Positions 1 to 5,701 of a stretch of DNA of 9,600 bases are shown piece after piece. The notes under the pieces were generated by a model. That model was not told the DNA's origin. It worked only from the letters and a program-made list of their open reading frames with translations, and ran no database searches. The position numbers and the translations under genes were made by a program. The stretch comes from Gammaproteobacteria bacterium. GTDB lineage: Bacteria > Pseudomonadota > Gammaproteobacteria > HK1. The stretch spans positions 1-9,600 of the forward strand of contig JABDQX010000135.1 in the NCBI GenBank assembly GCA_013042035.1, written 5' to 3'. The number at the start of each line of letters is the position of its first letter. The stretch's first letter is position 1.

Positions 1-1
1 C

Positions 2-355
2 CACGACCAGGACGTGGGCATCAGCATCGCGCGCCGCGCCATGGAGGAGCCGCTGCGCCAGATTGCCGCCAACGCCGGCGCCGAGGCATCGGTTGTCCTG
101 AACGACGTCAAGAATGGAAAGGGCAACTACGGCTTCAACGCCGCGAAAGAAACCTATGGCGACATGATCGAAATGGGAATTCTGGATCCTGCCAAAGTGG
201 TGCGTATTGCGCTGCAAAACGCCTCCTCAATCGCTGGCCTCATGATTACCACGGAAGCGATGGTCGCTGAGGCGCCGAAAAAAGACGAGCCCGTAGGCAT
301 GCCGGGTGGCGGCATGGGCGACATGGGCATGGGTGGCATGGGTGGCATGATGTAG
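2..355 (+). CDS. groL: Chaperonin GroEL, C-terminal end (5' truncated by window)
   Basis: This is the last ~117 codons of the 60-kDa chaperonin, the ATP-driven cytoplasmic folding machine that works with GroES. The frame is open from base 2 (HDQDVGISIARRAMEEP...), so the GTG at 14 is an internal valine, not a start. The stretch RAMEEPLRQIAANAG and the following segments GNYGFNAA, MGILDP and SSIAGLMITTEAMV are typical of the GroEL equatorial domain. The protein ends in the flexible Gly-Met-rich tail (GMPGGGMGDMGMGGMGG then MM) that projects into the ring cavity. This tail and the preceding EAPKKDEP are of the style seen in proteobacteria, and this is one of the clues to the host lineage. A strong terminator lies 80 bp downstream. 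Identification is very secure; only the 5' part is missing. Confidence 0.97.
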   Translation, partial: HDQDVGISIARRAMEEPLRQIAANAGAEASVVLNDVKNGKGNYGFNAAKETYGDMIEMGILDPAKVVRIALQNASSIAGLMITTEAMVAEAPKKDEPVGMPGGGMGDMGMGGMGGMM

Positions 356-437
356 TCATTTCTCGCCGGTCACCGAAAACGACCGTCATAAAATGACATG
401 CTTGGAAAAAGAAAAAGTAGCAGCTTCCTATGTCAGA

Positions 438-463
438 AAAAACCCCGCTTCGGCGGGGTTTTT
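438..463. terminator. Intrinsic terminator after groL, probably bidirectional
   Basis: A GC-rich stem (CCCCGC 443-448, GCGGGG 453-458) is closed by a UUCG tetraloop (449-452). It is extended by A:T pairs, with an A-run at 437-442 and a T-run at 459-463. The T-run follows the stem on the + strand and, by symmetry, also on the - strand. It can therefore end groL and also catch transcripts from the convergent hemW gene. Confidence 0.93.
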
Positions 464-486
464 GTTTGTGCCGAATATATCTACAT

Positions 487-586
487 CTTGAATGGATGGT
501 GCCTATATTGGCACCATTCGATTATGCTTCATTACCGTTACTGAAGCCTTGAATGGACTGCTTCTTCGGTTGTGGAAGCAAGCAGT
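487..586. repeat. Three back-to-back hairpins with a 10-bp direct repeat
   Basis: The groL-hemW gap (356-670) contains no convincing gene. Besides the terminator it holds three adjacent inverted repeats. The first is ATGGTGCC 496-503 with GGCACCAT 510-517 (6-nt loop). The second is GCTTCA 526-531 with TGAAGC 542-547. The third is ACTGCTT plus CTTC (557-567) with GAAG, a bulged C, then AAGCAGT (575-586). The 10-mer CTTGAATGGA occurs at 487-496 and again at 548-557, each time immediately before or at the start of a hairpin. No T-run follows any of the stems, so they are not ordinary terminators. This could be a small structured RNA or a mobile-element remnant. The remaining sequence to 660 shows nothing I can name. 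Confidence 0.4.
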
Positions 587-660
587 TGAAGCGCCAAAGG
601 GTATTGGGAATTACGCGCTGAGTTTTGCATTTGCCTCGGACGTTAAAAATATTCACGCAT

Positions 661-683
661 CGATTCCGGCTCAACCGGAATCG
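661..683. repeat. Perfect 9-bp inverted repeat across the hemW stop codon
   Basis: CGATTCCGG (661-669) pairs perfectly with CCGGAATCG (675-683) around a 5-nt loop that contains the hemW stop codon (671-673). On the hemW strand a short T-rich stretch (complement of 646-650) follows only after about 10 bases. It is therefore at best a weak terminator or an mRNA 3'-end stabilising stem. Confidence 0.45.
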
Positions 684-1867
684 ACAAACAGATCACCGAT
701 AATCACATCGGACTGAAACATGCCCTTTTCCGTCAGGCGATAGCGATTTCCTTTTCCTTCCAGCAGATCCGTGTCGAGGTATCGTGCAAATTCCCGATAA
801 AAATCGGGATAAAACGTTGGGAAATTGTTTTTCAGATACCGCAAATCAATCCCCTTCGCGGTACGGAGTCTCGTCAACAGGTAATCATGAAACCGATCTT
901 TGTCTGAAAGAATTTCCTTTTCATAAAAAACCGTTCCCCGCGAGATGGCTTCTCGATATTTGCGGTTATTGGCGATATTCCATTGCCGACTCTCGCCATC
1001 GAACGAGTGCGCCGCGGGACCGATACCAAGGTAGGGAATCCCAATCCAGTAGGCATGGTTGTGGCGTGACTGCCAACCTTTTCGGGCGAAATTGGAGATC
1101 TCGTAGTGTTCGTATCCCGCTTCGCCCATCCGGTCACAGAGCCGTTGGTACTGCGCCCAGCTAATCGCATCGGAAACCTCGTGCAACTTGCCCTTCTTCC
1201 TGAAATTGGCAAAAGCAGTCTTTTCCTCGAAGGTCAGGTGATAACAGGAAAGGTGTGGTGGAGACAATGCAAGGGCCGTCTCCAGGGAATGAGACCAGCT
1301 TTCCAGGGTCGAATTCGGCAATCCATAGATTAAATCCAGGGTCACATTCTCGAACCCGCACCGCAAAACTTCTTCCACCGAGCGCACCGCCTCCCGTGCG
1401 TCGTGGAGACGGTTCATGGCCTTCAATTCATGGTCATGGAATGACTGGACCCCAATACTCAGGCGATTGATGCCAAGGTCACGAAGCCCAAAGAGATAAG
1501 CGGGTGAGAGATCGTCGCCGAGATCATCGGGATTGGCTTCCAGGGTGATTTCGGCATCAGTCGAGACAGAAAAGACAGACATGATTTCGTCCAGGATCCG
1601 TCGGATATCGGCAAGCGTCAGTACCGACGGTGTTCCCCCGCCAAAGTAGATGGTCCTCACATCCGTAGCTTGTCTATTCAGATAATCCTTACGTAGCGCT
1701 ATCTCCCGCGTCATAGCGGTGATCAGTTCGTCTTTATCCTGCGGGGAAAGGCTGAAGTGGAAGTCGCAGTAGTAACACAACTGCCGACAGTAGGGGATGT
1801 GAAGATAGATGCCGGCTCTTTTAGAGCGCGCGATAGTCGCTTGTAAGTTGAATCGGGTAGAATCCAT
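671..1867 (-). CDS. hemW: HemW-like radical SAM protein (putative heme chaperone)
   Basis: 398-residue radical SAM protein of the HemN/HemW family. HemW proteins bind a [4Fe-4S] cluster and heme and are thought to deliver heme to membrane respiratory enzymes; they were long annotated as oxygen-independent coproporphyrinogen III oxidase. Visible motifs are the cluster-binding CRQLCYYC (Cys27, Cys31, Cys34) after LHIPY, the SAM-binding YFGGGTPS near residue 90, LEANPDDL, INRLSIGVQSFHDHEL, DLIYGLPN and the later HYEISNFARKG and YLGIGPAAHSFDG. The extra cysteine two residues after the third cluster Cys in true HemN (CX3CX2CXC) is absent, which favours HemW. Motif wording such as YYCDFHFS and the SWNVANN-like QWNIANN resembles HemW of Bacteroidota more than gammaproteobacteria (from memory, not aligned), suggesting transfer. 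The chosen ATG gives a 17-residue extension before AGIYLHIP and has no clear Shine-Dalgarno. It is convergent with groL and divergent from the kinase gene. Confidence 0.88.
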   Translation of the reverse strand: MDSTRFNLQATIARSKRAGIYLHIPYCRQLCYYCDFHFSLSPQDKDELITAMTREIALRKDYLNRQATDVRTIYFGGGTPSVLTLADIRRILDEIMSVFSVSTDAEITLEANPDDLGDDLSPAYLFGLRDLGINRLSIGVQSFHDHELKAMNRLHDAREAVRSVEEVLRCGFENVTLDLIYGLPNSTLESWSHSLETALALSPPHLSCYHLTFEEKTAFANFRKKGKLHEVSDAISWAQYQRLCDRMGEAGYEHYEISNFARKGWQSRHNHAYWIGIPYLGIGPAAHSFDGESRQWNIANNRKYREAISRGTVFYEKEILSDKDRFHDYLLTRLRTAKGIDLRYLKNNFPTFYPDFYREFARYLDTDLLEGKGNRYRLTEKGMFQSDVIIGDLFVDSG

Positions 1868-1877
1868 TATTCATAAT
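1848..1877 (+). promoter_or_regulatory. Candidate sigma70 promoter for the kinase gene
   Basis: TTGAAT (1848-1853), an 18-bp spacer and CATAAT (1872-1877) match a sigma70-type promoter at 4/6 and 5/6. The start would lie near 1884, about 40 bases before the kinase ATG. It overlaps the first codons of hemW on the other strand. Prediction by eye only. Confidence 0.35.
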
Positions 1878-1893
1878 GTATCGGATGCAGGGG

Positions 1894-1923
1894 ATTAAAA
1901 AAACACGAATTTTGAGATAACAA
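1894..1923 (-). promoter_or_regulatory. Candidate sigma70 promoter for hemW
   Basis: On the minus strand TTGTTA (1923-1918), an 18-bp spacer and TTTAAT (1899-1894) resemble a sigma70 promoter. Transcription would begin near 1887, some 20 bases before the hemW ATG. Its -35 box abuts the kinase start codon, so the two divergent promoters would be packed into the 56-bp gap. Prediction by eye only. Confidence 0.3.
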
Positions 1924-2706
1924 ATGATTCTTGTTAAGCTCGGAGGGAGCGTCATTACGGACAAAAACGTGCTTTTACTGGCGCGTGAAGATGTCATCAA
2001 ACGACTGGCCCGTGAAATATCCTCATGCAAGGAGGCGATGATACTGGTGCATGGTGCCGGGTCATTCGGTCACATAAAGGCCATGGAACTTGGTCTGAGG
2101 CAGGGGGCGGGCCGTGTGTACAAAAATACCGATGTTGTAGATGTACAGCACGATGTGAGAGCCCTTGACGCCATTGTGGTGGGCGCTTTCCACGCGGCTG
2201 GGATGCCCGTAACCTCCATACCCTCCGGAGCGATTTGCCTCTTTAACGGTGGCCGGATGGTTGATTTCCCGCTCGACGTTTTAACCCATTATCTCAAGAT
2301 AGGCATCATGCCAATAACCTTTGGTGATGTTGTGATGGATAGAACGCTCGGGGCCACAATCTGTTCCGGGGACGACATCATGCGCCATCTTGCCAAAAAC
2401 CTGAATGTCACAAGATGTATCTTTGTGACACAGGTCGATGGCATCTATCCGACCTTCCCGCCCGGGGACGGAGAACCCCCATTGGCCCAGGTAACGCCGG
2501 ATACCCCCATCCGGTTCCTCGAGATCGAGAAAGATGTCACCGGCGGCATGAGGCGAAAACTCGAGATCATGTTCGATATTGCCGGGGAAGAATGTGAGGT
2601 AAGGATCGTGAACGGTCTTGTCCCGGGCGTGCTGGAAAGCACACTTCATGGTCTGGGCAATGGCTCGGAAATATTAACTACGCAAAAACTAAAGCGAGAT
2701 GGTTAG
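1924..2706 (+). CDS. ipk: Isopentenyl phosphate kinase (archaeal-type)
   Basis: 260-residue kinase of the amino-acid kinase fold, the usual length for isopentenyl phosphate kinase (IPK), which makes isopentenyl diphosphate from isopentenyl phosphate and ATP in the cytoplasm. The N-terminus MILVKLGGSVITDK holds the nucleotide-binding glycines and Lys5 and Lys14. LVHGAGSFGH supplies the glycine loop and His50, the diagnostic IPK residue that binds the substrate phosphate and is absent from most other members of this kinase family. FGDVVMD, SGDD, VTQVDGIYP and TGGMRRK (Lys212) complete the nucleotide and phosphate sites. IPK is characteristic of archaea, where it belongs to the alternative mevalonate pathway, and is scattered in plants and a few bacteria. 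It is followed after 72 bp by type 2 IPP isomerase, the next enzyme, which supports the call. The start fits the family N-terminus although its ribosome binding site is weak. Fosfomycin kinase-like relatives are the main alternative; the isomerase neighbour argues against this. Confidence 0.88.
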   Translation: MILVKLGGSVITDKNVLLLAREDVIKRLAREISSCKEAMILVHGAGSFGHIKAMELGLRQGAGRVYKNTDVVDVQHDVRALDAIVVGAFHAAGMPVTSIPSGAICLFNGGRMVDFPLDVLTHYLKIGIMPITFGDVVMDRTLGATICSGDDIMRHLAKNLNVTRCIFVTQVDGIYPTFPPGDGEPPLAQVTPDTPIRFLEIEKDVTGGMRRKLEIMFDIAGEECEVRIVNGLVPGVLESTLHGLGNGSEILTTQKLKRDG

Positions 2707-2778
2707 CATCTGTATCTAACTGTAATACGATGAGAATATCTCGATTTTGTTTTCGCGGTCTTAGTAAAGGCTGGCTAG

Positions 2779-3870
2779 ATGGTAAAGCAAAGGAAAGCGG
2801 ACCACATCGACATCTCGCTGAACGAGAATGTAAACGCCGACTACAACTACTGGGACGATATCAGGTTTTATCACAAGGCCCTTCCGGAGATCGATGTGTC
2901 GGAAATCGAGACATCAATAGAACTCTTCGGCAAGAAGCTGTCGGCTCCTATCATCATATCGGCGATAACCGGCGGTTACGACAAAGCTGAGTTCATCAAC
3001 CACAACCTCGCCGTTGCCGCCGGCAGAATCGGTGTCGGGCTCGGTATCGGAAGCCAGCGGGCGGCAATCGAAAAACCGGCGCTGGCCCACACCTACGAAG
3101 TCATCAAGGGGAAAAACGTGCCCCTTGTCATTGGCAACATCGGTGCTCCCCAGCTTATTCCGCAGGAAGGCAAGAAGGCCTTCGGGGTAGAGGAATGCCG
3201 GAGCGCCATGGAAATGGTGGATGCCGACATACTGGCGATCCACATGAATTACCTGCAGGAGATAGTGCAGCCGGAGGGTGATCTGAAGGCAAGGGGGTGC
3301 CTCAACGCCATACGGAAGGTTGCGGCGGAGTTACCCGTGCTCGCAAAGGAAACCGGCGCCGGTATATCGAGAGAAATGGCTGAGGTGCTGCGCGACGCTG
3401 GTGTGAAGGGTATCGACGTCGGTGGGTTGGGGGGTACGAGCTTCTCGGCGGTCGAGTATTACAGGGCAAGGAAGGGAGGAGAGGAAAGTTTGGAAAGGCT
3501 CGGTAAGACCTTCTGGAACTGGGGGATACCGACCCCGGTCTCACTTTCCCTGGCGGATGTCGGCCTGCCACTGGTGGCCACTGGTGGCATCCGAAACGGT
3601 TTGGATGTAGCCAGAAGCGTCAGCCTGGGCGCCAACTCGGCTGGAATGGCGAAGCGGTTGCTTGAGGCGGCCACCAGGAGTGCCGATTCGGTAGAAAAAG
3701 AGTTGCGACTCATTGTGGAGGAGTTGAAGGGCGCGATGTTCCTGACCGGATGCGTAAATATCCGGGATCTCCGGAACGTTTGTCCAATTATCACCGGTCC
3801 CATGGCCCCGTGGATGGATGCGGCGAGATTGCGCCATGGCTCCGTGCGCATTCTCAACGGGCATTCATAG
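2779..3870 (+). CDS. fni: Isopentenyl-diphosphate delta-isomerase, type 2
   Basis: 363-residue FMN-dependent type 2 isomerase (IDI-2), which interconverts isopentenyl diphosphate and dimethylallyl diphosphate with reduced FMN and Mg2+. It has the family signatures in order on a TIM-barrel: RKADHIDI at the N-terminus, SAITGG near residue 61, GVGLGIGSQR (flavin and substrate binding), VIGNIGAPQL, the HMNYLQEIVQPEGD block with the conserved Gln/Glu of the active site and metal, LAKETGAGIS, IDVGGLGGTSF, VATGGIRNGLDVARSVSLGA (phosphate of FMN) and a final FLTGC segment. Length is normal. AAAGG-type ribosome binding bases (2766-2770) sit 8 bases before the ATG. It is unrelated to the type 1 Idi typical of enterobacteria. 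The gene lies downstream of isopentenyl phosphate kinase on the same strand and probably shares its transcript. No intrinsic terminator is visible after it. The fragment of a reversed antitoxin gene overlaps its last 17 bases. Confidence 0.96.
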   Translation: MVKQRKADHIDISLNENVNADYNYWDDIRFYHKALPEIDVSEIETSIELFGKKLSAPIIISAITGGYDKAEFINHNLAVAAGRIGVGLGIGSQRAAIEKPALAHTYEVIKGKNVPLVIGNIGAPQLIPQEGKKAFGVEECRSAMEMVDADILAIHMNYLQEIVQPEGDLKARGCLNAIRKVAAELPVLAKETGAGISREMAEVLRDAGVKGIDVGGLGGTSFSAVEYYRARKGGEESLERLGKTFWNWGIPTPVSLSLADVGLPLVATGGIRNGLDVARSVSLGANSAGMAKRLLEAATRSADSVEKELRLIVEELKGAMFLTGCVNIRDLRNVCPIITGPMAPWMDAARLRHGSVRILNGHS

Positions 3871-3942
3871 CTTTGCTCTGAATTTTGCGGCCGTTTGCCA
3901 GCGCATCGCTCGGCGGCTCATCGAGCACCGTGATGAAGGCCC

Positions 3943-3952
3943 GGTGGATACC
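3943..3952. repeat. Target-site duplication, left copy (GGTGGATACC)
   Basis: Perfect 10-bp direct repeat of 4145-4154, lying directly outside the left end of the inverted-repeat element. On the antitoxin strand it encodes the codons for Gly-Ile-His plus one base. Confidence 0.85.
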
Positions 3953-4144
3953 CAGGGCTATTCATTTCATAGAATGTTAGGTATATCAGTAGGTTATAGG
4001 TTGCGTCAATTTTAACCTAGAGTATCAGGACGTTATTTTCTCTCCAGAGATGCCCTAAGGAGAATTATCCGCAGATACACTTCAAACCTATAGGATCACA
4101 ATAAGCTGATATTTATAATGTTTTCTCAGAAATGAGCAGCCTTG
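3953..4144. mobile_element. 192-bp non-autonomous element (MITE-like) with terminal inverted repeats
   Basis: The element begins CAGGGCTATTCATTTC at 3953. Its other end, read inward on the opposite strand from 4144, begins CAAGGCTGCTCATTTC. Over the first 22 positions the two ends match at 17. Shorter blocks of symmetry continue inward: TATCAG at 3983-3988 mirrors CTGATA at 4106-4111, and TATAGGTT at 3995-4002 mirrors AACCTATA at 4085-4092. It is AT-rich, has no credible ORF, and is flanked by the perfect 10-bp repeat GGTGGATACC. These are the features of a miniature inverted-repeat transposable element. Ends starting CAGGG and 8-10 bp duplications are what I recall for the ISAs1 family, so an ISAs1-type transposase may have mobilised it (inference). 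It inserted into the antitoxin gene on the minus strand and supplies that gene's premature stop codon. Confidence 0.85.
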
Positions 4145-4154
4145 GGTGGATACC
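4145..4154. repeat. Target-site duplication, right copy (GGTGGATACC)
   Basis: Identical to 3943-3952 and directly outside the right end of the element. The absence of any mismatch suggests the insertion is fairly recent. Confidence 0.85.
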
Positions 4155-4301
4155 TTTTATGTGGATGGGCTCGGTCAGGCAGATGTGACCGCCTTCGTCT
4201 ATGGTGGCTTCGATGGTGCGGATCATTTTCGTTCTTCCAAAATAGGTTGTTTTTCTAGAGGATGCATTAGGTCGCCTTCCTGGATAATTCCTGCCCATTA
4301 A

Positions 4302-4934
4302 TCAGAATTCAGGGTTCTCCATGTCTACCTCTTGGATCCCAAATCCAAACAAATCGATCTTTGCTTTTTCCTTCATGCATACCAGTCCATCAATTATTGA
4401 CTGCTTAAAGTCTTTACGGGACTCTCTTAATTTATCAATAATTTCTTCTCTTAACGCTACTATCGTATATCTCATGGGTATTTCTTCCTCACCAAAACTA
4501 TGCCAGATTGTCCCGTTCAGCACTTTCATGTGTTTTCCCTTATCTTCCAGTTTTCCATGCGCGTGGGCATTAACATCCTCTCCATTAACTGAAACTGTAA
4601 TAATGGAGTTTCCTGAGAAGTATCCCTGGAACTTGTATTTCTCAGCATCTAGCTTATCACTACGCTTCTCTTTCACGATTGGTGAGAAAAAGTCTCCTTT
4701 GAATTCTTTCCCATCTTGGAATTCAAGAATGATTGCTTCACATACCCACATATCTATTTCAGAATTATAGTAGAAACCAAGCCAGTAATAAGGAAAACCA
4801 GAATCCCCTGATTTCTTTTTTAGCCCAAGATAGTTCCTTGTCTTTCTTATAACAGGATACACAACCTCTTTCCAAGGTAATGGAATTGAAACTATAAACA
4901 TGGTGTTATTCTTCTTTACAATCTCTTTTTTCAA
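4302..4934 (-). CDS. Unrecognised protein coupled to a K+-channel-like gene
   Basis: I do not recognise this 210-residue protein. It has no signal peptide or clear membrane span. Its middle (about residues 45-155) alternates hydrophobic and polar residues, as a beta-rich fold would: FPYYWLGFYY, MWVCEAIILEF, YKFQGYFSGN, SIITVSVNGED, LNGTIWHSF and MRYTIVALRE. The last third (155-195) looks helical and charged, ending in a Phe/Gly-containing tail. The N-terminus is rich in lysine (KKEIVKKNN). The first codon given here is TTG, sharing bases with the TGA stop of the upstream channel gene, which implies translational coupling. However, no Shine-Dalgarno precedes it. The ATG at 4901 (codon 12), with AGAAG about 9 bases before it, is an equally good start and would give 199 residues. 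Composition is AT-rich compared with its surroundings: 20 G+C in the 60 bases 4381-4440, against 36 in 6541-6600 of mfd. Horizontal acquisition is likely. A sensor or regulatory partner for the channel is inference. Confidence 0.72.
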   Translation of the reverse strand: MKKEIVKKNNTMFIVSIPLPWKEVVYPVIRKTRNYLGLKKKSGDSGFPYYWLGFYYNSEIDMWVCEAIILEFQDGKEFKGDFFSPIVKEKRSDKLDAEKYKFQGYFSGNSIITVSVNGEDVNAHAHGKLEDKGKHMKVLNGTIWHSFGEEEIPMRYTIVALREEIIDKLRESRKDFKQSIIDGLVCMKEKAKIDLFGFGIQEVDMENPEF

Positions 4935-5665
4935 TGGGAAATCACAAAGGCATTCACGGATAGATTTATCACAACGACGAATAAAACGAGTCCAATCAGC
5001 GCCTGACTCATAACAAACATTCTGATTGTTGTGGAATTGGGCAGGATATCTCCGTATCCGACGGTGGTTTGGGTAATGGTGCTGAAGTAGAGGAAGTCAA
5101 AATAAGACCATACTTCCGGGTGACGATCACTTGCCGATTCAAATCGGTATTTCGTTCTATCGATTTTCTGTTTCAAGTCCCCAACAACCTTAACGATACT
5201 ATCACGGAATTCTTCAAGTGTTTCTGGTAGCCTATGGATGGGATACGAAACAATTCTATTTTCCTTACTATCACTAAGACGTAGATAGTGTATAACGACG
5301 CCACGACCTGGATCGTCGGTGTAATAGTCAAGCACATAATCCGCAGTCTCCACGAGACTCTTCTCTATCTCAATGATTATCCTCCTCTTCGTCGTGCGCA
5401 ACACTGCCTTACCTGTATCTATCGAAGACTGGGCAGCCATAAACATACGCATGTGGTTACCCCAATTTTTAACACGTTGCTGAAGTTCCTCTATCCGGGC
5501 ATTCGTTATGTCGGTGTTGAACACAAAAGAGCGTGTATCCCATCGATACAAGCCGTAGTAGACAATGGAGAAAACGAGGATGAATAAGAGATATACCGCG
5601 AACACGGCAATAAGCCAAACATGCTGAGGCTCCGAGAGCAAACTTATAAATAACTGGACGTCCAT
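4931..5665 (-). CDS. Two-TM potassium-channel-like membrane protein with large inter-TM domain
   Basis: 244-residue inner-membrane pore protein of the Ion_trans_2 type. TM1 spans about residues 15-38 (VWLIAVFAVYLLFILVF core). A pore helix (FDFLYFSTITQ) leads into the K+ selectivity filter TTVGYGD at residues 200-206, and TM2 follows at about 216-240 with a possible hinge Gly225. The canonical filter predicts a K+-selective tetramer. Unusually, some 145 residues (about 42-185) lie between TM1 and the pore helix, with a possible coiled coil (RIEELQQRVKNW) and a basic patch (TTKRRIII). The protein stops four residues after TM2, so there is no cytoplasmic RCK or cyclic-nucleotide domain. Any gating signal should therefore act through the inter-TM domain or the partner encoded by the overlapping downstream gene. 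A weak GGA precedes the ATG. The pair lies on the same strand as mfd, 110 bp behind it, in AT-richer DNA. Role unknown; stress or defence is a guess. Confidence 0.86.
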   Translation of the reverse strand: MDVQLFISLLSEPQHVWLIAVFAVYLLFILVFSIVYYGLYRWDTRSFVFNTDITNARIEELQQRVKNWGNHMRMFMAAQSSIDTGKAVLRTTKRRIIIEIEKSLVETADYVLDYYTDDPGRGVVIHYLRLSDSKENRIVSYPIHRLPETLEEFRDSIVKVVGDLKQKIDRTKYRFESASDRHPEVWSYFDFLYFSTITQTTVGYGDILPNSTTIRMFVMSQALIGLVLFVVVINLSVNAFVISH

Positions 5666-5701
5666 AGTTCCGCGGACTCGATTTTTGCTATTTCAATCCG
5701 G

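Larger units (their letters stand above)
3854..4226 (-). pseudogene. Antitoxin-like gene interrupted by a short mobile element
   Basis: As it stands the minus strand encodes a 37-codon peptide from the ATG at 4226, with a good ribosome binding site (GGAAG, 7 bases upstream). It starts MIRTIEATIDEGG and continues LTEPIHIKGIH before ending in element-derived residues and a stop at 4113-4115. Removing bases 3953-4144 and one copy of the flanking 10-bp repeat joins GIH in phase to RAFITVLDEPPSDALANG at 3943-3890. The result is a 56-residue protein that stops at 3854-3856. The pattern TIEATID...LxEPI...HRAxxTxLDEP is that of small bacterial proteins annotated as type II antitoxin components, usually some 70 residues (from memory). 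The last ~11 residues run into the 3' end of fni and look unrelated, so the tail was probably already lost. No toxin gene follows. Longer in-frame start at 4298 is less likely because it lacks family resemblance. Confidence 0.72.

Noticed and set aside
496..517. Inverted repeat ATGGTGCC...GGCACCAT as an NtrC-type binding site
   Set aside because: The half-sites are in the opposite order to the known GCAC...GTGC arrangement and no sigma54 promoter is present.
492..716. 74-codon plus-strand reading frame after groL
   Set aside because: It runs over the hairpin cluster and into the antisense 3' end of hemW, has no ribosome binding site and no recognisable features.
3818..4015. 65-codon plus-strand reading frame at the end of fni
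   Set aside because: It overlaps fni out of frame and crosses into the inverted-repeat element; the coding signal in this stretch is on the minus strand (antitoxin relic).
3953..4144. CRISPR array or terminator as explanation of the repeats after fni
   Set aside because: There are only two direct 10-mers and one pair of inverted ends, with no regular spacing and no T-run after a GC-rich stem.
4113..4298. 61-codon version of the antitoxin N-terminal frame, starting at 4298
   Set aside because: The first 24 residues do not resemble the family; the internal ATG at 4226 has a good ribosome binding site and begins the conserved TIEATID motif.
4321..4770. 149-codon plus-strand frame opposite the channel partner gene
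   Set aside because: Antisense shadow. The minus strand frame is longer, overlaps the channel gene as an operon and has protein-like residue patterns.
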